NCBI GenBank assembly: GCA_016717205.1
Contig: JADKGC010000003.1
Coordinates: forward strand, 744,001-808,000
DNA length: 64,000 nucleotides
Direction of reading: 5' to 3'
From: Candidatus Flexifilum breve
Lineage (GTDB): Bacteria > Chloroflexota > Anaerolineae > Aggregatilineales > Phototrophicaceae
Positions 34,016-42,312 of this stretch are shown piece after piece. Positions within the stretch are counted from its first letter, which is position 1, and the number at the start of each line of letters is the position of its first letter. A program made the translations under genes and the position numbers. Below the pieces are notes generated by a model. That model did no database searches. It saw nothing but the letters and a program-made list of their open reading frames with translations, and had not been told where the DNA came from.

Positions 34016-34864
34016 TCAAGGGAAAGTGGCGCTGACCTGTTTAGACACACTGTCTGAGTCGACCTCGGTACTGACCGCGCTTCGGCACACCTCTAGACCG
34101 CTGCCGCCTTCAATCAACTGCTTGAGGCGAGAAGTGAAGCGGGCGGCGGGTGCGCCATCCGTGATGGTATGGTCAAAGCTGACCGTTACACATAGCAGGT
34201 CGCGAATCTCAATGCGTCCGTCGACGACGGCGGGTTTCTTCGCCATACCGCCTAACGTGAGCATCACGGCGACCGGAACCACGGGAATCCCCCACCCCGC
34301 GCCCTGACCAAACATACCAACCGAGGTGATCGCCGTGGTGCCACCCATCGCTTTGAAGCGGTGTGGATTCCGCAGCATCAGACGCATGAGCGGGCGGCGC
34401 AAAAAGGCTGGGATCGCCGCGTACAGTTCCAGCAGGCGCAGCGGGCGTCCATGTTCGATGGGATTACGCTGCGACTCGCGGATTTCGCGGCACATCTCCA
34501 GCACACCGCGGCGATTGGTCTGCCGCAGCACGTGCTGCGCGACGATTTTGCCGCCGCCGGCTTCACGCTCGATCATGATATTCACGTCTACATCGTCATG
34601 CACGATCAGCTTGCGCCCTCGGCGAAACGCTTGAATGCGCTTATCCTCGTCGATCGCTTTCCCTAAACAGTGTGCGATGAAGGCCACCACGGAAATGTCG
34701 TCACCCGTGCGTTGCTCATATTCGTGGATGGTCTTCAGCGGGTCCGTCATATCGACTTCGATGAGACCATGGATGACTTGGCGGTCACTCGTAACACGCA
34801 GCACATCGTCTGAACCGATACGATGACGAGGAAAAGTCAGCTCGTGAAACCCGGAATTTGGCAT
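34016..34864 (-). CDS. 2-oxoacid dehydrogenase E2-type acyltransferase domain protein without lipoyl domain
   Basis: 282 aa corresponding to the catalytic trimer-forming domain of E2 acyltransferases. The N-terminal LIEVDMTDPLKTIHEY strand pattern, ISVVAFIAHCLGKAID, VDVNIMIERE, and the catalytic VSFDHTITDGAPAARFTSRL (His-x3-Asp-Gly) are seen. It lacks a lipoyl domain and an E1-binding domain, so it is not a component of a normal dehydrogenase complex but probably a stand-alone CoA-dependent acyltransferase. The acceptor is unknown. It is downstream of an enoyl-CoA hydratase-like gene with a 90-bp gap. Confidence 0.82.
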   Translation of the reverse strand: MPNSGFHELTFPRHRIGSDDVLRVTSDRQVIHGLIEVDMTDPLKTIHEYEQRTGDDISVVAFIAHCLGKAIDEDKRIQAFRRGRKLIVHDDVDVNIMIEREAGGGKIVAQHVLRQTNRRGVLEMCREIRESQRNPIEHGRPLRLLELYAAIPAFLRRPLMRLMLRNPHRFKAMGGTTAITSVGMFGQGAGWGIPVVPVAVMLTLGGMAKKPAVVDGRIEIRDLLCVTVSFDHTITDGAPAARFTSRLKQLIEGGSGLEVCRSAVSTEVDSDSVSKQVSATFP

Positions 34865-34954
34865 AAAAACACCCCCACAGCCCGATTACAATGATCGTGC
34901 GGCAGGGGTAAGGGTGTGAATAGTGACGTTTGTCGCTTTAGCGTGGTGCGGGTG

Positions 34955-35737
34955 TCACCGCCCTTTCCAGACCGGAGCACGCTTCTGCGCGAAGGCCATA
35001 AAGCCTTCGATGCCATCCTCCGAGTTGAAAATCGCCCGTTGATGCTCATGTTCACGGTCGAGGGCTTCGGCGTATGTGCTGTCGAGTGATTGCAGCATGG
35101 CCTGCTTGCCACGCCACAGCGCCCCCGGTGACTTCTGGCTGATGATCGCCGCGTAACTAACCACATCCTCCATGAACGTCCCAACTGGATAGAGGCGGTT
35201 CGCCATGCCGATCCGGTAGGCTTCCTCGGCGTCGACATCCATACCCGTGTACATCAATTCGAGCGCGCGCCCCAACCCGATGATACGCGGCAGCAGGTAC
35301 GTCCCGCCGCCATCCGGTATCAACCCGACCCGGATGAACAGTTCAGCGAACTTACCGCGTTCGCTGACGAGCCGAATATCGCAGGCCAGCGCCATATCAC
35401 AGCCGATGCCCGCCGCGAAGCCATCCACCGCCGCGATCACGGGCATGGGCAGCGAGCGAATCGCCTTGAGCGTCGGCCCATAGACTTCGTTCAACACGCG
35501 GTGCATTTCCTCAGCGGAAAAGCCGTTCGCGACCGCCTTTTTGATGTCCGCACCGGAACAAAAGGCTCCGCCCGCCCCGGTCAGCACGACGACGCGCGAA
35601 CCGTCCGACTCACACGCTTTGAGCGCGTCGTGCAGCGCGGTCATCAGGTCAGCATCGACGGCGTTGCGCACTTCCGGTCGATTGAGGGTGAGCACGGTGA
35701 CAGTGTCATAGCGGTTCACTAACAAAATATCGCTCAT
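34955..35737 (-). CDS. Enoyl-CoA hydratase/isomerase (crotonase, PaaG-like)
   Basis: 260 aa of the crotonase fold. The CoA and oxyanion blocks are GAGGAFCSGADIKKA and DGFAAGIGCDMALACDIR. At the usual second Glu the sequence reads FIRVGLIPDGGGTYLLPR, with Asp before GGG, as in PaaG-type isomerases, and the first Glu is Asp (GCDMA). It may therefore be an isomerase rather than a hydratase. ATG 35737 (MSDILLVNRY) is chosen because AAGGATG precedes it; a much longer frame upstream overlaps the HIT gene and is rejected. It is probably cotranscribed with the HIT gene. Confidence 0.88.
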   Translation of the reverse strand: MSDILLVNRYDTVTVLTLNRPEVRNAVDADLMTALHDALKACESDGSRVVVLTGAGGAFCSGADIKKAVANGFSAEEMHRVLNEVYGPTLKAIRSLPMPVIAAVDGFAAGIGCDMALACDIRLVSERGKFAELFIRVGLIPDGGGTYLLPRIIGLGRALELMYTGMDVDAEEAYRIGMANRLYPVGTFMEDVVSYAAIISQKSPGALWRGKQAMLQSLDSTYAEALDREHEHQRAIFNSEDGIEGFMAFAQKRAPVWKGR

Positions 35738-35762
35738 CAAAAGCATCCTTTCACACAAGTCT

Positions 35763-36246
35763 TTAGGTTGAAAGCCGCGCACGGAGCTGCTGCGCCAGTT
35801 CGTCGAGGCGCGCGTCACTGATCTGCAAGTACTGCCCGTCTTTAAAATCCATAGCGGCAAATTGCTGCTGATCGAAGGGCGTGCCCGGTGGGCAGGGGCA
35901 CACATGCATATGCACATGCGGGTTGCGTTCCGGGCTCCCCAACGAGGCGACATACACGCGCATTGCCCCAGTCACCTCGGCGACCGCGCGCCACCGCCCG
36001 CACGACGCTTTGCAGATGCATCCACTCCATATCGTCGAGATCGCTCTCCCACCGTTCGGCATGACGCTTGGGGCACACCAGCGTGTAACCTTCCTGCGTC
36101 GGGAACTGGTTCAGGAAGGCGATGACATGCTCATCTTCATAGACGATGCGCGGGTCTGCGACGAGCGGGTTACCCGCCACCAGACGACACACGAAACAAT
36201 CCGACCGAGCGATCTCATCATACTCTTCCGGCGTCATCTGGCGCAT
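35763..36246 (-). pseudogene. HIT-family hydrolase with one frameshift
   Basis: The first 62 codons or so (MTPEEYDEIARSDCFVCRL..., with a CxxC pair, then GYTLVCPKRHAERWE) continue one frame over as EVTGAMRVYVAS and PHVHMHVCPC, the HIT triad HxHxH. Removing one G near 35984-35985 (CGCGGTC to CGCGTC) joins them as VVRAVARVAEVTGAM and gives about 160 aa; a 2-bp loss from the CG run is the alternative. HIT proteins hydrolyse or transfer nucleotides. It sits 7 bp after the 36254 gene and before the crotonase gene. Confidence 0.78.
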
Positions 36247-36253
36247 AGCGTCC

Positions 36254-36907
36254 TCACCAACTCATCGGATTCTGCTGGCCGCTGGTCGTCTTGGAGCTGG
36301 CCGCGGTCGTTCCAGTTTTGCGCGCCGTACTCGTGGAGCGGGTCGTGCTGGTCGAGCGACTCGCGCCTGTGCTGGATCGGGCAGTCGCCGCGCGCGGCGC
36401 AGTGGGCTTCGTGCTGACGGCTTTCGCCGCGCCCGCGGCGCGCCCTTCGGACGCTTTCTTGGGCGGCTTCTCTTTGGCCTTGAGCGTCCGCTGCAGTTCG
36501 CCCACCAGCAGATCGCAGTTGGCGTGATCGCCCGTCATCGGGATATAGAGATACGCGCCGAGCGGGATCACGGCCAGCGCAGGGACAGCATTCCCGCTGG
36601 TCAGCAGCAGCACCGCCAGCAGCCCCAGCGCCACAAACACGACAATCTGCCCTTGCTTATCCACGCCGCTCGGCACATCACCGCGCACGGTAGTGACGCC
36701 GTTCTCGCGCTCGATCTTCCCGCGCAGCACCGTACGGCGGTGAAAGCGACCGATCACCGGCGTTGACACGCTCAAGGCGAACGAGCCGTTCTTCTCCACC
36801 CAACCACCGAGGGATGCGCGCGCTGCGCTCTCTTTGGCTTGCATGCGCGCATTGATAGCAGTCAGAGCCTGAGCGGGCGTTTTTTCCGTGTAAAGCAAAA
36901 TTCTCAA
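36254..36907 (-). CDS. Two-helix membrane protein with a basic Ser/Thr/Ala tail, unknown function
   Basis: 217 aa from a TTG start with GGAGA upstream. The N-terminal half is soluble (RILLYTEKTPAQALTAINAR, GWVEKNGSFALSVSTPVIG), followed by two close hydrophobic helices (about 87-125). The C-terminal 75 residues are low complexity, rich in Ala, Ser, Thr, Arg and Lys (STGASRSTSTTRSTSTARK), probably disordered. The family is not recognised. Its stop lies 7 bp before the HIT gene start, so they are cotranscribed. Confidence 0.65.
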   Translation of the reverse strand: MRILLYTEKTPAQALTAINARMQAKESAARASLGGWVEKNGSFALSVSTPVIGRFHRRTVLRGKIERENGVTTVRGDVPSGVDKQGQIVVFVALGLLAVLLLTSGNAVPALAVIPLGAYLYIPMTGDHANCDLLVGELQRTLKAKEKPPKKASEGRAAGAAKAVSTKPTAPRAATARSSTGASRSTSTTRSTSTARKTGTTAASSKTTSGQQNPMSW

Positions 36908-37025
36908 GATTGGTTCTCCGTGCGTGGTACTCGATGGACGCGTTTCAGCTTATGCGACCAAAAGCGTTCTTTTTTCGCCTCTATTTTAGCACATTTGTTT
37001 CAATATTGACGGTAAACTGACCGCA

Positions 37026-37801
37026 TTACAGCATCGGAATTGTCAGACCGCCGTCCACCACGAAGACCTGTCCGGTCGTGTAATTGGAGGCGGGCGACGC
37101 CAGATACAGCGCGATCCCAGCGATATCTTCCGGCTCGCCGATGCGCTCATGGGTGTGCGGGCGACAATCGGTTCAAGGATCATCGGGTTATCCCACAGCG
37201 CGCGGGCAAACTTGGTGCGCGTCAGGCCGGGCGCAATGGCGTTGACGTGAATGTTCTCCGGCGCGAGCTCCATGGCCAGCGTTTGGGTCAGGTTGATGAC
37301 GGCGGCTTTGGTCAGGCTGTAGATCCCCTGCATAGTGCCGGGACGGAGTCCATTCACCGACGCGACGTTGATGATCTTGCCGCCGCCGCGCGCCTGCATG
37401 TGCGGCACGACGGCCTGCGTCAGCCACACGTTGCCCATGATGTTCACTTCGAGGGTCTTTTGCCACAGGCTGTCTTCCGCTTCGAGGACGGGACCAAAGT
37501 GTGGATTGGTCGCGGCGTTGTTGACGAGGATATCCACGCCGCCATACTGCGCGACTGCCGCCGCGACCAACGCTTGTAGGGCGGCTTTGTCGCCGTTGTG
37601 CGCCGCCACGCCGAGCGCTTCACCGCCCTGCGCTTTGATCTGCGCGGCAGCTTCTTCCACCTGATCCTGCTTGCGGCTGCTCAGCACAACTTTGACGCCC
37701 GCCGCGGCATACACCTGCGCGATGGCCAAGCCAATGCCGCGTGACGCGCCCGTGATAATGGCGACTTTGCCCTGCACAGCAAACGGTGATTTCATCGTCA
37801 T
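37026..37801 (-). pseudogene. Short-chain dehydrogenase (SDR) with one frameshift near the C-terminus
   Basis: A classical SDR: GASRGIG cofactor loop (about 17-24), DILVNNAATN, the catalytic Ser in INVASVNGL, and Tyr-Lys in YSLTKAA. After EPIVARTPM the frame breaks at about 37144-37147. One frame over, RIGEPEDIAGIALYLASP and TGQVFVVDGGLTIPML follow and end at TAA 37028-37026. Restoring one G (ATGAGC to ATGAGGC) rejoins the usual C-terminal TPMRRIGEPEDIAG block, giving about 258 aa. The substrate is not evident; a 3-oxoacyl-ACP reductase-like or glucose dehydrogenase-like role is possible. Confidence 0.85.
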
Positions 37802-38076
37802 CCTCGCCTGTTTCAGCGGCCAGATTGTATCGTATTATCGGGCAGTGCGCCTGTTCCGGCAACCGCCTGAATCAAGAGCGGAGCTGCCGTCAGCCGCATC
37901 TCAAGGCGAAATTCATTGTGCAAGGATTGTTTTGTGAAATTTTGACGAAGTTACCCCAATTTTTTCATACGTTAAGTCTGTATTTCGGAACATTTTGCTA
38001 TAGTTAATATTGACACTCCACTGCCGTAGACATCGCAAAACTCTGTGTGTGTAGGTAGATAGGTAAGGTCAACCTC

Positions 38077-38577
38077 GTGATTATTAATCAAGCGTATGAA
38101 CTCGAAACGGTGAATTTGAGCGGGCTGCCCCTCGCCGGGCTCAATATCGAAGCGCATTTCGGGGATTACAGCATCGACTTCGCGACACCGAACCCGACTG
38201 GTCAGGGCGACTGTCACATTTCGCTCGGCAGTGGTGATTTTCGGGGCAGCAGTCTGCTCAACAGCCGCTTCGACCGCATGAACGTGCGCACAGTCAGCGG
38301 GCGCATTCGCCTCGCCTTCGATGGACTGTCGCTGGAACACGACATGAGCGTGCGGCTCGCAAGCGAATCGGGCGGCATCTGGCTGGAAATTCCGAATGAC
38401 ATCCCCGCGCAGATCACCTTTGTGACCGACAACGGCCGGGTGATCAAGATGGACGAGGGCTACGAGCAAGTCGATTCGACAATTTATACGACCCGCGGCT
38501 ATCATTTGAGTGAGTCGCCGCGTCTGACCATCGAAATCGACACGGTGATGGGAGACTTACGCCTGACCAACTGCTGA
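38077..38577 (+). CDS. Beta-rich protein of unknown function (adhesin/toastrack-like repeats)
   Basis: 166 aa from GTG with AAGG upstream. No signal peptide or TM helix. The chain is built of short strands with recurrent Gly-Asp/Ser turns (HISLGSGDFRGSSLLNSRF, VRTVSGRIRLAFDG, LASESGGIWLEIP, TVMGDLRLTNC) typical of DUF4097/LiaF-like beta-solenoid (toastrack) domains. Function not known. It is followed 33 bp later by kynB in the same direction. Confidence 0.65.
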   Translation: MIINQAYELETVNLSGLPLAGLNIEAHFGDYSIDFATPNPTGQGDCHISLGSGDFRGSSLLNSRFDRMNVRTVSGRIRLAFDGLSLEHDMSVRLASESGGIWLEIPNDIPAQITFVTDNGRVIKMDEGYEQVDSTIYTTRGYHLSESPRLTIEIDTVMGDLRLTNC

Positions 38578-38610
38578 TCTGTCGGGCGCACAACCATTCA
38601 CAGGATCACC

Positions 38611-39240
38611 ATGCTCTATGACATCACACGGACGGTCTCCGCGAGCAGCGCCGTCTGGCCAGGGGATGCGCCGTATCAAACGCAGCTCGGCTGGAGCCTC
38701 GCTGCCGGGCAAGCTGTCAACCTCGTCACGATCACCACGACGCCGCACGTTGGCACGCACGCCGATGCCTACTACCATTACGAAATCGCTGGTGCGCATC
38801 CCGCCACCATGCCGCTCGACGCGTATCTTGGGCGAGTGCGCGTGGTCACGGTGAGCAAGCGCGACGGCGCGCTCACCCCGACGGATATCCCCGTCGCGCT
38901 GGACGGCGCGGAACGCGTGCTCATTCACAGTCATGTCAGCGATTTACCCGATTCAACGTTCGCGCCCGAATTTCCGTACCTGAGCGTCGAACTGATCGCC
39001 TGGCTGGCGTCACTGGGCATCCGGCTGATCGGGCTGGATTCACCCTCCGTCGACGCCTTCGACAGCCAAGAACTCCCGTGCCATCACGCCTTGGCGCGTC
39101 ATGGTCTCGTCAATCTGGAAAATGTCTATCTGCGCGACGTGCCGGATGGCGATTACGAGCTGATCGCCCTGCCGCTCAAACTGGACGCGGCGTGCGCGTC
39201 CCCGGTGCGTGCTGTGCTTCGCTCCTTGAACGAGAGGTAG
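38611..39240 (+). CDS. kynB: Kynurenine formamidase (cyclase family)
   Basis: A 209-aa metal-dependent amidohydrolase. The metal motif HVGTHADAYYH (H46, H50, D52, H56) and the family-specific LDSPSVDAFDSQELPCHH, then LVNLENVYLRDVPDG, match KynB rather than general cyclases. It turns N-formylkynurenine into kynurenine in tryptophan breakdown. No kynA or kynU lies in the window, so the rest of the pathway must be elsewhere. Length is normal. Confidence 0.92.
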   Translation: MLYDITRTVSASSAVWPGDAPYQTQLGWSLAAGQAVNLVTITTTPHVGTHADAYYHYEIAGAHPATMPLDAYLGRVRVVTVSKRDGALTPTDIPVALDGAERVLIHSHVSDLPDSTFAPEFPYLSVELIAWLASLGIRLIGLDSPSVDAFDSQELPCHHALARHGLVNLENVYLRDVPDGDYELIALPLKLDAACASPVRAVLRSLNER

Positions 39241-39250
39241 GTCAACCCGC

Positions 39251-39514
39251 ATGAGTCCCGTGGCGCTGGTCTTTTACGTCTTATTCGGCGTGATTCTGTT
39301 CATCATGTATCTCGGCATTCGCCGCCGCTGGCTGCCCCCGACCCCGTTGGCGATTCTCGGCGTGGTCGGCAGCATCATCACCATGACGCTGATGGCGCTG
39401 GCGCAAGGCAACAACATCGTGCAAGCGCTCTTCGTCGGTCTGCTGGTCGGCGGACTGTTCAGCGCGGGGACGCTGGCGATGGCGTGGTATTTCCACTCGA
39501 ATACCAAACGCTAA
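39251..39514 (+). CDS. Small three-helix membrane protein
   Basis: 87 aa with three hydrophobic helices (about 5-21, 29-52, 54-80) and a short basic end (HSNTKR). Not recognised. ATG follows GAGAGGTAGG that overlaps the kynB stop, so it is cotranscribed with kynB. Confidence 0.65.
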   Translation: MSPVALVFYVLFGVILFIMYLGIRRRWLPPTPLAILGVVGSIITMTLMALAQGNNIVQALFVGLLVGGLFSAGTLAMAWYFHSNTKR

Positions 39515-39530
39515 AACCAAGAAAAAGCCT

Positions 39531-39608
39531 AACGCAAAGACGCAAGGTCGCTAAGACGCAAAGGTGATTTCTGGTCTTAGCGTCTTTGAGCCTTTGCGTC
39601 TTTGCGTT
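39531..39608. repeat. ACGCAAAGACG-type dyad repeat
   Basis: AACGCAAAGACGCAAGGTCG with its partner at the other side TTTGCGTCTTTGCGTT, around a 10-nt centre, lies between convergent stops. It is a likely bidirectional terminator of the same kind as the CACAGAG copies, with a different core. Confidence 0.75.
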
Positions 39609-39620
39609 GAATCTTGGCTT

Positions 39621-41558
39621 TCACTCCACCTGTAAAATCACCAATTCGTAGCGACCAGAACCGTCGAAGCGTGACGCTTCGACGACATACGTCCCCGTTG
39701 CGGGCAGACGGACCCGGCTGATCTGCGCGTTGACGCCCATCGCAGCGTCCGTGGTGTCGTCGTTGTAGGCGAGGCGCGCGCCGTCCGGGCCAAGCAGTTC
39801 GAGTGCCGGGTCAAGGTCGCCGCTTTGCGTGATCATCGTCAGCGTGATCACCTCCCCTTCAGTGCCCGCAAACGCCCACCGTTCGACCGGAGCCGCATCG
39901 ATCAGCGCGCCTGCCACGCGGATCACATTGTCCGCGCCAACCGCCGCCCATTGATCGCTGCGCACGCTGAGCAGATACGCGCCGCCGCCCTGCACCCACT
40001 CCACCGCGACCGTGTACACGCCATCGGCGGGCAGCACGAGATCGGCGATCTGCGCGTCGTATGCCCCGAACAAATCCAACCCGAGCTGATCGTCGTTGTA
40101 GGCGATCTCCGCGCCCGTCGGACCAGACACGCGCAGCGCCATATCCAGATTGAGCTGGAGCGGATCGGTCAGCGGCGGATCAATCGCGTTGATGCTGATC
40201 GTCTCGCCCGCGTGCCCCTGATACGTCCACGCCTGCCGGGGCGCGGCTTCGCTGAGCGTGCCATAGCCCACGCCCGCGCCGCTCAAGTGCAGGGGCGCGC
40301 CGCCGCGATCCGTGGGCAGGACTTTGCTATAGCCCGTCAATCCGCCGTTCACATCGATCACGAACAGGCGTAAGCCGTCTTCGGACAGCGCCGCGCTCCG
40401 CCCGCCCACGGCGAGCAGCGTTTCGCGCGTGCCCCACAGCGTCTCATAGACGATGGTCGCCCCGGCGATGACGATGCCGCCGCGCCCATCACCCGTAACA
40501 TCGAGCGGATCGGCGTGCAGCGGCGCAGAGTCCGGCAACCAGAAGCCGCTGAGCGTGCCGTCACTCTCGACGGTCGAGAGATAGCCTGCCAGTGACTGAT
40601 CGAGCAGCGATGCCAACCGCTCGACGAGCAGCGGGCGCCCATCGGCGTCGACCAGCACAAAGGGCGGCGCAGTCGCGTTGAAATTGAGCGGGATCGGATC
40701 ATCCGCGCCGAGGATATGGAGCGCGTAGTTGATATTGTCTTTATAACGGTCAATCGCGTAGACCGTGCCGTCCGGGGCAACGGCCACGCCGAGCGGCGCA
40801 TTCCCCGCATACGCGCCCACGGGGTCAAGCCACGCACCGTTATGCAGGCGCAGCACGCAGCGGCACACAATGTCTGCGACGTACACGGTGCCGTTCGCAT
40901 CGGCGGTGATATCCGTAGGCTGGGTTGGGTTCGCAAACGGGTACGCGCCGATGACTATTCCATCCGCCGCACTGATGGCGAGGACACCCGGCTCATCGCC
41001 GCCGTACAGCGCGTAGACCACGCCGTTCGCGCTGTAGGTCACCTGCGTCAGCGCGTGGTCACTGTGCGTCCACATGGCCGCAAATGCGGGCAAAATCGGC
41101 TGCGTGAGCGATAACCCCGCAAACACCTGATCGAGCGGCAGGGTGTCCCCCGTCCAGCGCGCGACGGCCACGATGATGCGGTCATCGGGCAGGTAACCCG
41201 CACGCCCTTCCCCCAAATACGCCCGGTTCGCCGTGACTGCTTCCGCGCGCCACGCCGCGCGTCCGTACAGCGTCGCCGCTTCGAAGCCGAAGTGCACGAG
41301 ATCGAGCGCGGGCAGGTCCGCTGTGAGCGCCTCGGTGGGATCGCCGCTTTCCAGCACGCGCAGTTGAATCGTCAGATTAGCGTTATCGGTGATGGTGACC
41401 GCGGGGCTATCGCCCGCGAGGGGTGCGGCTTGCCACGTGCGCGGCAGCGTAAGCGTGATGCCCGCCGTCTCCCACACAAACACGATCCATTCCTCAGCCA
41501 GCAGCGGCGCGGCAGTGAGGACGAGCAGAGCGAGGGTGGCGGCGAGGGCAGCGCGCAT
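39621..41558 (-). CDS. Secreted beta-propeller-like protein with two PPC domains
   Basis: 645 aa from ATG 41558 (AAAGGTGA upstream; a longer frame lacks support). Signal peptide MRAALAATLALLVLTAAPLLA. The middle (about 150-430) has repeated DGTVYVAD-like strands, an NHL/beta-propeller pattern. Two C-terminal domains (about 440-540 and 545-645) each carry AYNDD and a final YxLxV strand, as in bacterial pre-peptidase C-terminal (PPC) domains. Probably a surface or secreted binding protein. It is the last gene of an operon with a GT4 and a Wzz-like protein, 4 bp after the latter. Confidence 0.75.
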   Translation of the reverse strand: MRAALAATLALLVLTAAPLLAEEWIVFVWETAGITLTLPRTWQAAPLAGDSPAVTITDNANLTIQLRVLESGDPTEALTADLPALDLVHFGFEAATLYGRAAWRAEAVTANRAYLGEGRAGYLPDDRIIVAVARWTGDTLPLDQVFAGLSLTQPILPAFAAMWTHSDHALTQVTYSANGVVYALYGGDEPGVLAISAADGIVIGAYPFANPTQPTDITADANGTVYVADIVCRCVLRLHNGAWLDPVGAYAGNAPLGVAVAPDGTVYAIDRYKDNINYALHILGADDPIPLNFNATAPPFVLVDADGRPLLVERLASLLDQSLAGYLSTVESDGTLSGFWLPDSAPLHADPLDVTGDGRGGIVIAGATIVYETLWGTRETLLAVGGRSAALSEDGLRLFVIDVNGGLTGYSKVLPTDRGGAPLHLSGAGVGYGTLSEAAPRQAWTYQGHAGETISINAIDPPLTDPLQLNLDMALRVSGPTGAEIAYNDDQLGLDLFGAYDAQIADLVLPADGVYTVAVEWVQGGGAYLLSVRSDQWAAVGADNVIRVAGALIDAAPVERWAFAGTEGEVITLTMITQSGDLDPALELLGPDGARLAYNDDTTDAAMGVNAQISRVRLPATGTYVVEASRFDGSGRYELVILQVE

Positions 41559-41562
41559 CAGG

Positions 41563-42237
41563 TCACCTTTTGGGAATTGAACCGACGACTTTGAAACCGA
41601 GGCGCTCAACCTCATCCCGGCGGCGCAGAATCGGATCAAAGGCATACGCGAGCACCGCGAGGCCGAGGCCGACGATCACGCCGATGCCGATGCGCAGCAG
41701 CGCGTCAAAGCGATTCATGAGCGGCGGCGGCGCTGCGCTAACCGGAGCGCGATGCAGAATGGTCACAGCGGCGGGTGCGCCGCCCAACTGCCCAAAATAC
41801 GCCTGACTGCGCGTTTCCAGCACGGTGATCACCGCGTCGGTGATGAGCGTGAGTTGATCGGCATTCGGCCAGCTCAGATACAACCGCCCGACCACGCCTT
41901 CGTTATCGGCGGAAACGGCCAGCGTCGCCGCATCGAACGCATAGCCGTTCTGCACGGACACTGCCGCCACTTCAGTCGCAAACGCGTTGCCGCGCACCCA
42001 ATCGGTGAAGGCATCAACGGTCAGTTCAGAGGCGCGCCAGATATCCTGATAGTCGCCATCCGTCCGCGGGATCGCGTCCATCGACTGCGCCGCCGTATAG
42101 CTCAGCAGCGTGCTGAAGCCGCCGGATTCCCCACGCCGCAGCAAATCTGGCAGCGCCAACGCCGCCGTGATCACGATGGGGATGAGGATCAACCACCACC
42201 AACGGCGAACGATTGCCCAAACAATTGCGAGTTCCAA
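41563..42237 (-). CDS. Wzz-like chain-length/adaptor membrane protein
   Basis: About 224 aa, two TM helices (about 13-30 and 175-200) around an extracytoplasmic domain, with a C-terminal cytoplasmic FDPILRRRDEVERLGFKVVG tail of Wzz adaptors. TTG 42237 behind GGGAGA is preferred over GTG 42264, which falls in a dispersed palindrome. It has no adjacent BY-kinase, unlike the copy at 16877. It lies 75 bp downstream of the GT4 gene. Confidence 0.75.
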   Translation of the reverse strand: MELAIVWAIVRRWWWLILIPIVITAALALPDLLRRGESGGFSTLLSYTAAQSMDAIPRTDGDYQDIWRASELTVDAFTDWVRGNAFATEVAAVSVQNGYAFDAATLAVSADNEGVVGRLYLSWPNADQLTLITDAVITVLETRSQAYFGQLGGAPAAVTILHRAPVSAAPPPLMNRFDALLRIGIGVIVGLGLAVLAYAFDPILRRRDEVERLGFKVVGSIPKR

Positions 42238-42252
42238 CGCTTGCTCTCCCAA

Positions 42253-42276
42253 GTAGGGACGCACGTCAGCGCGTCC
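42253..42276. repeat. Short dispersed palindrome (GTAGGGACGC family)
   Basis: GTAGGGACGC faces GCGTCC 8-10 bp on, at the 5' end of the Wzz-like gene. It is a short member of the palindrome family at 15934 and 20099. Confidence 0.5.
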
Positions 42277-42312
42277 GCTTTATCTGATGAATCGACGCCC
42301 CGTTGAGCGTCT

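Noticed and set aside
34955..35953. Longer start for the crotonase gene at 35953
   Set aside because: The extra 72 residues overlap the HIT gene and lack family similarity; a good ribosome site precedes 35737.
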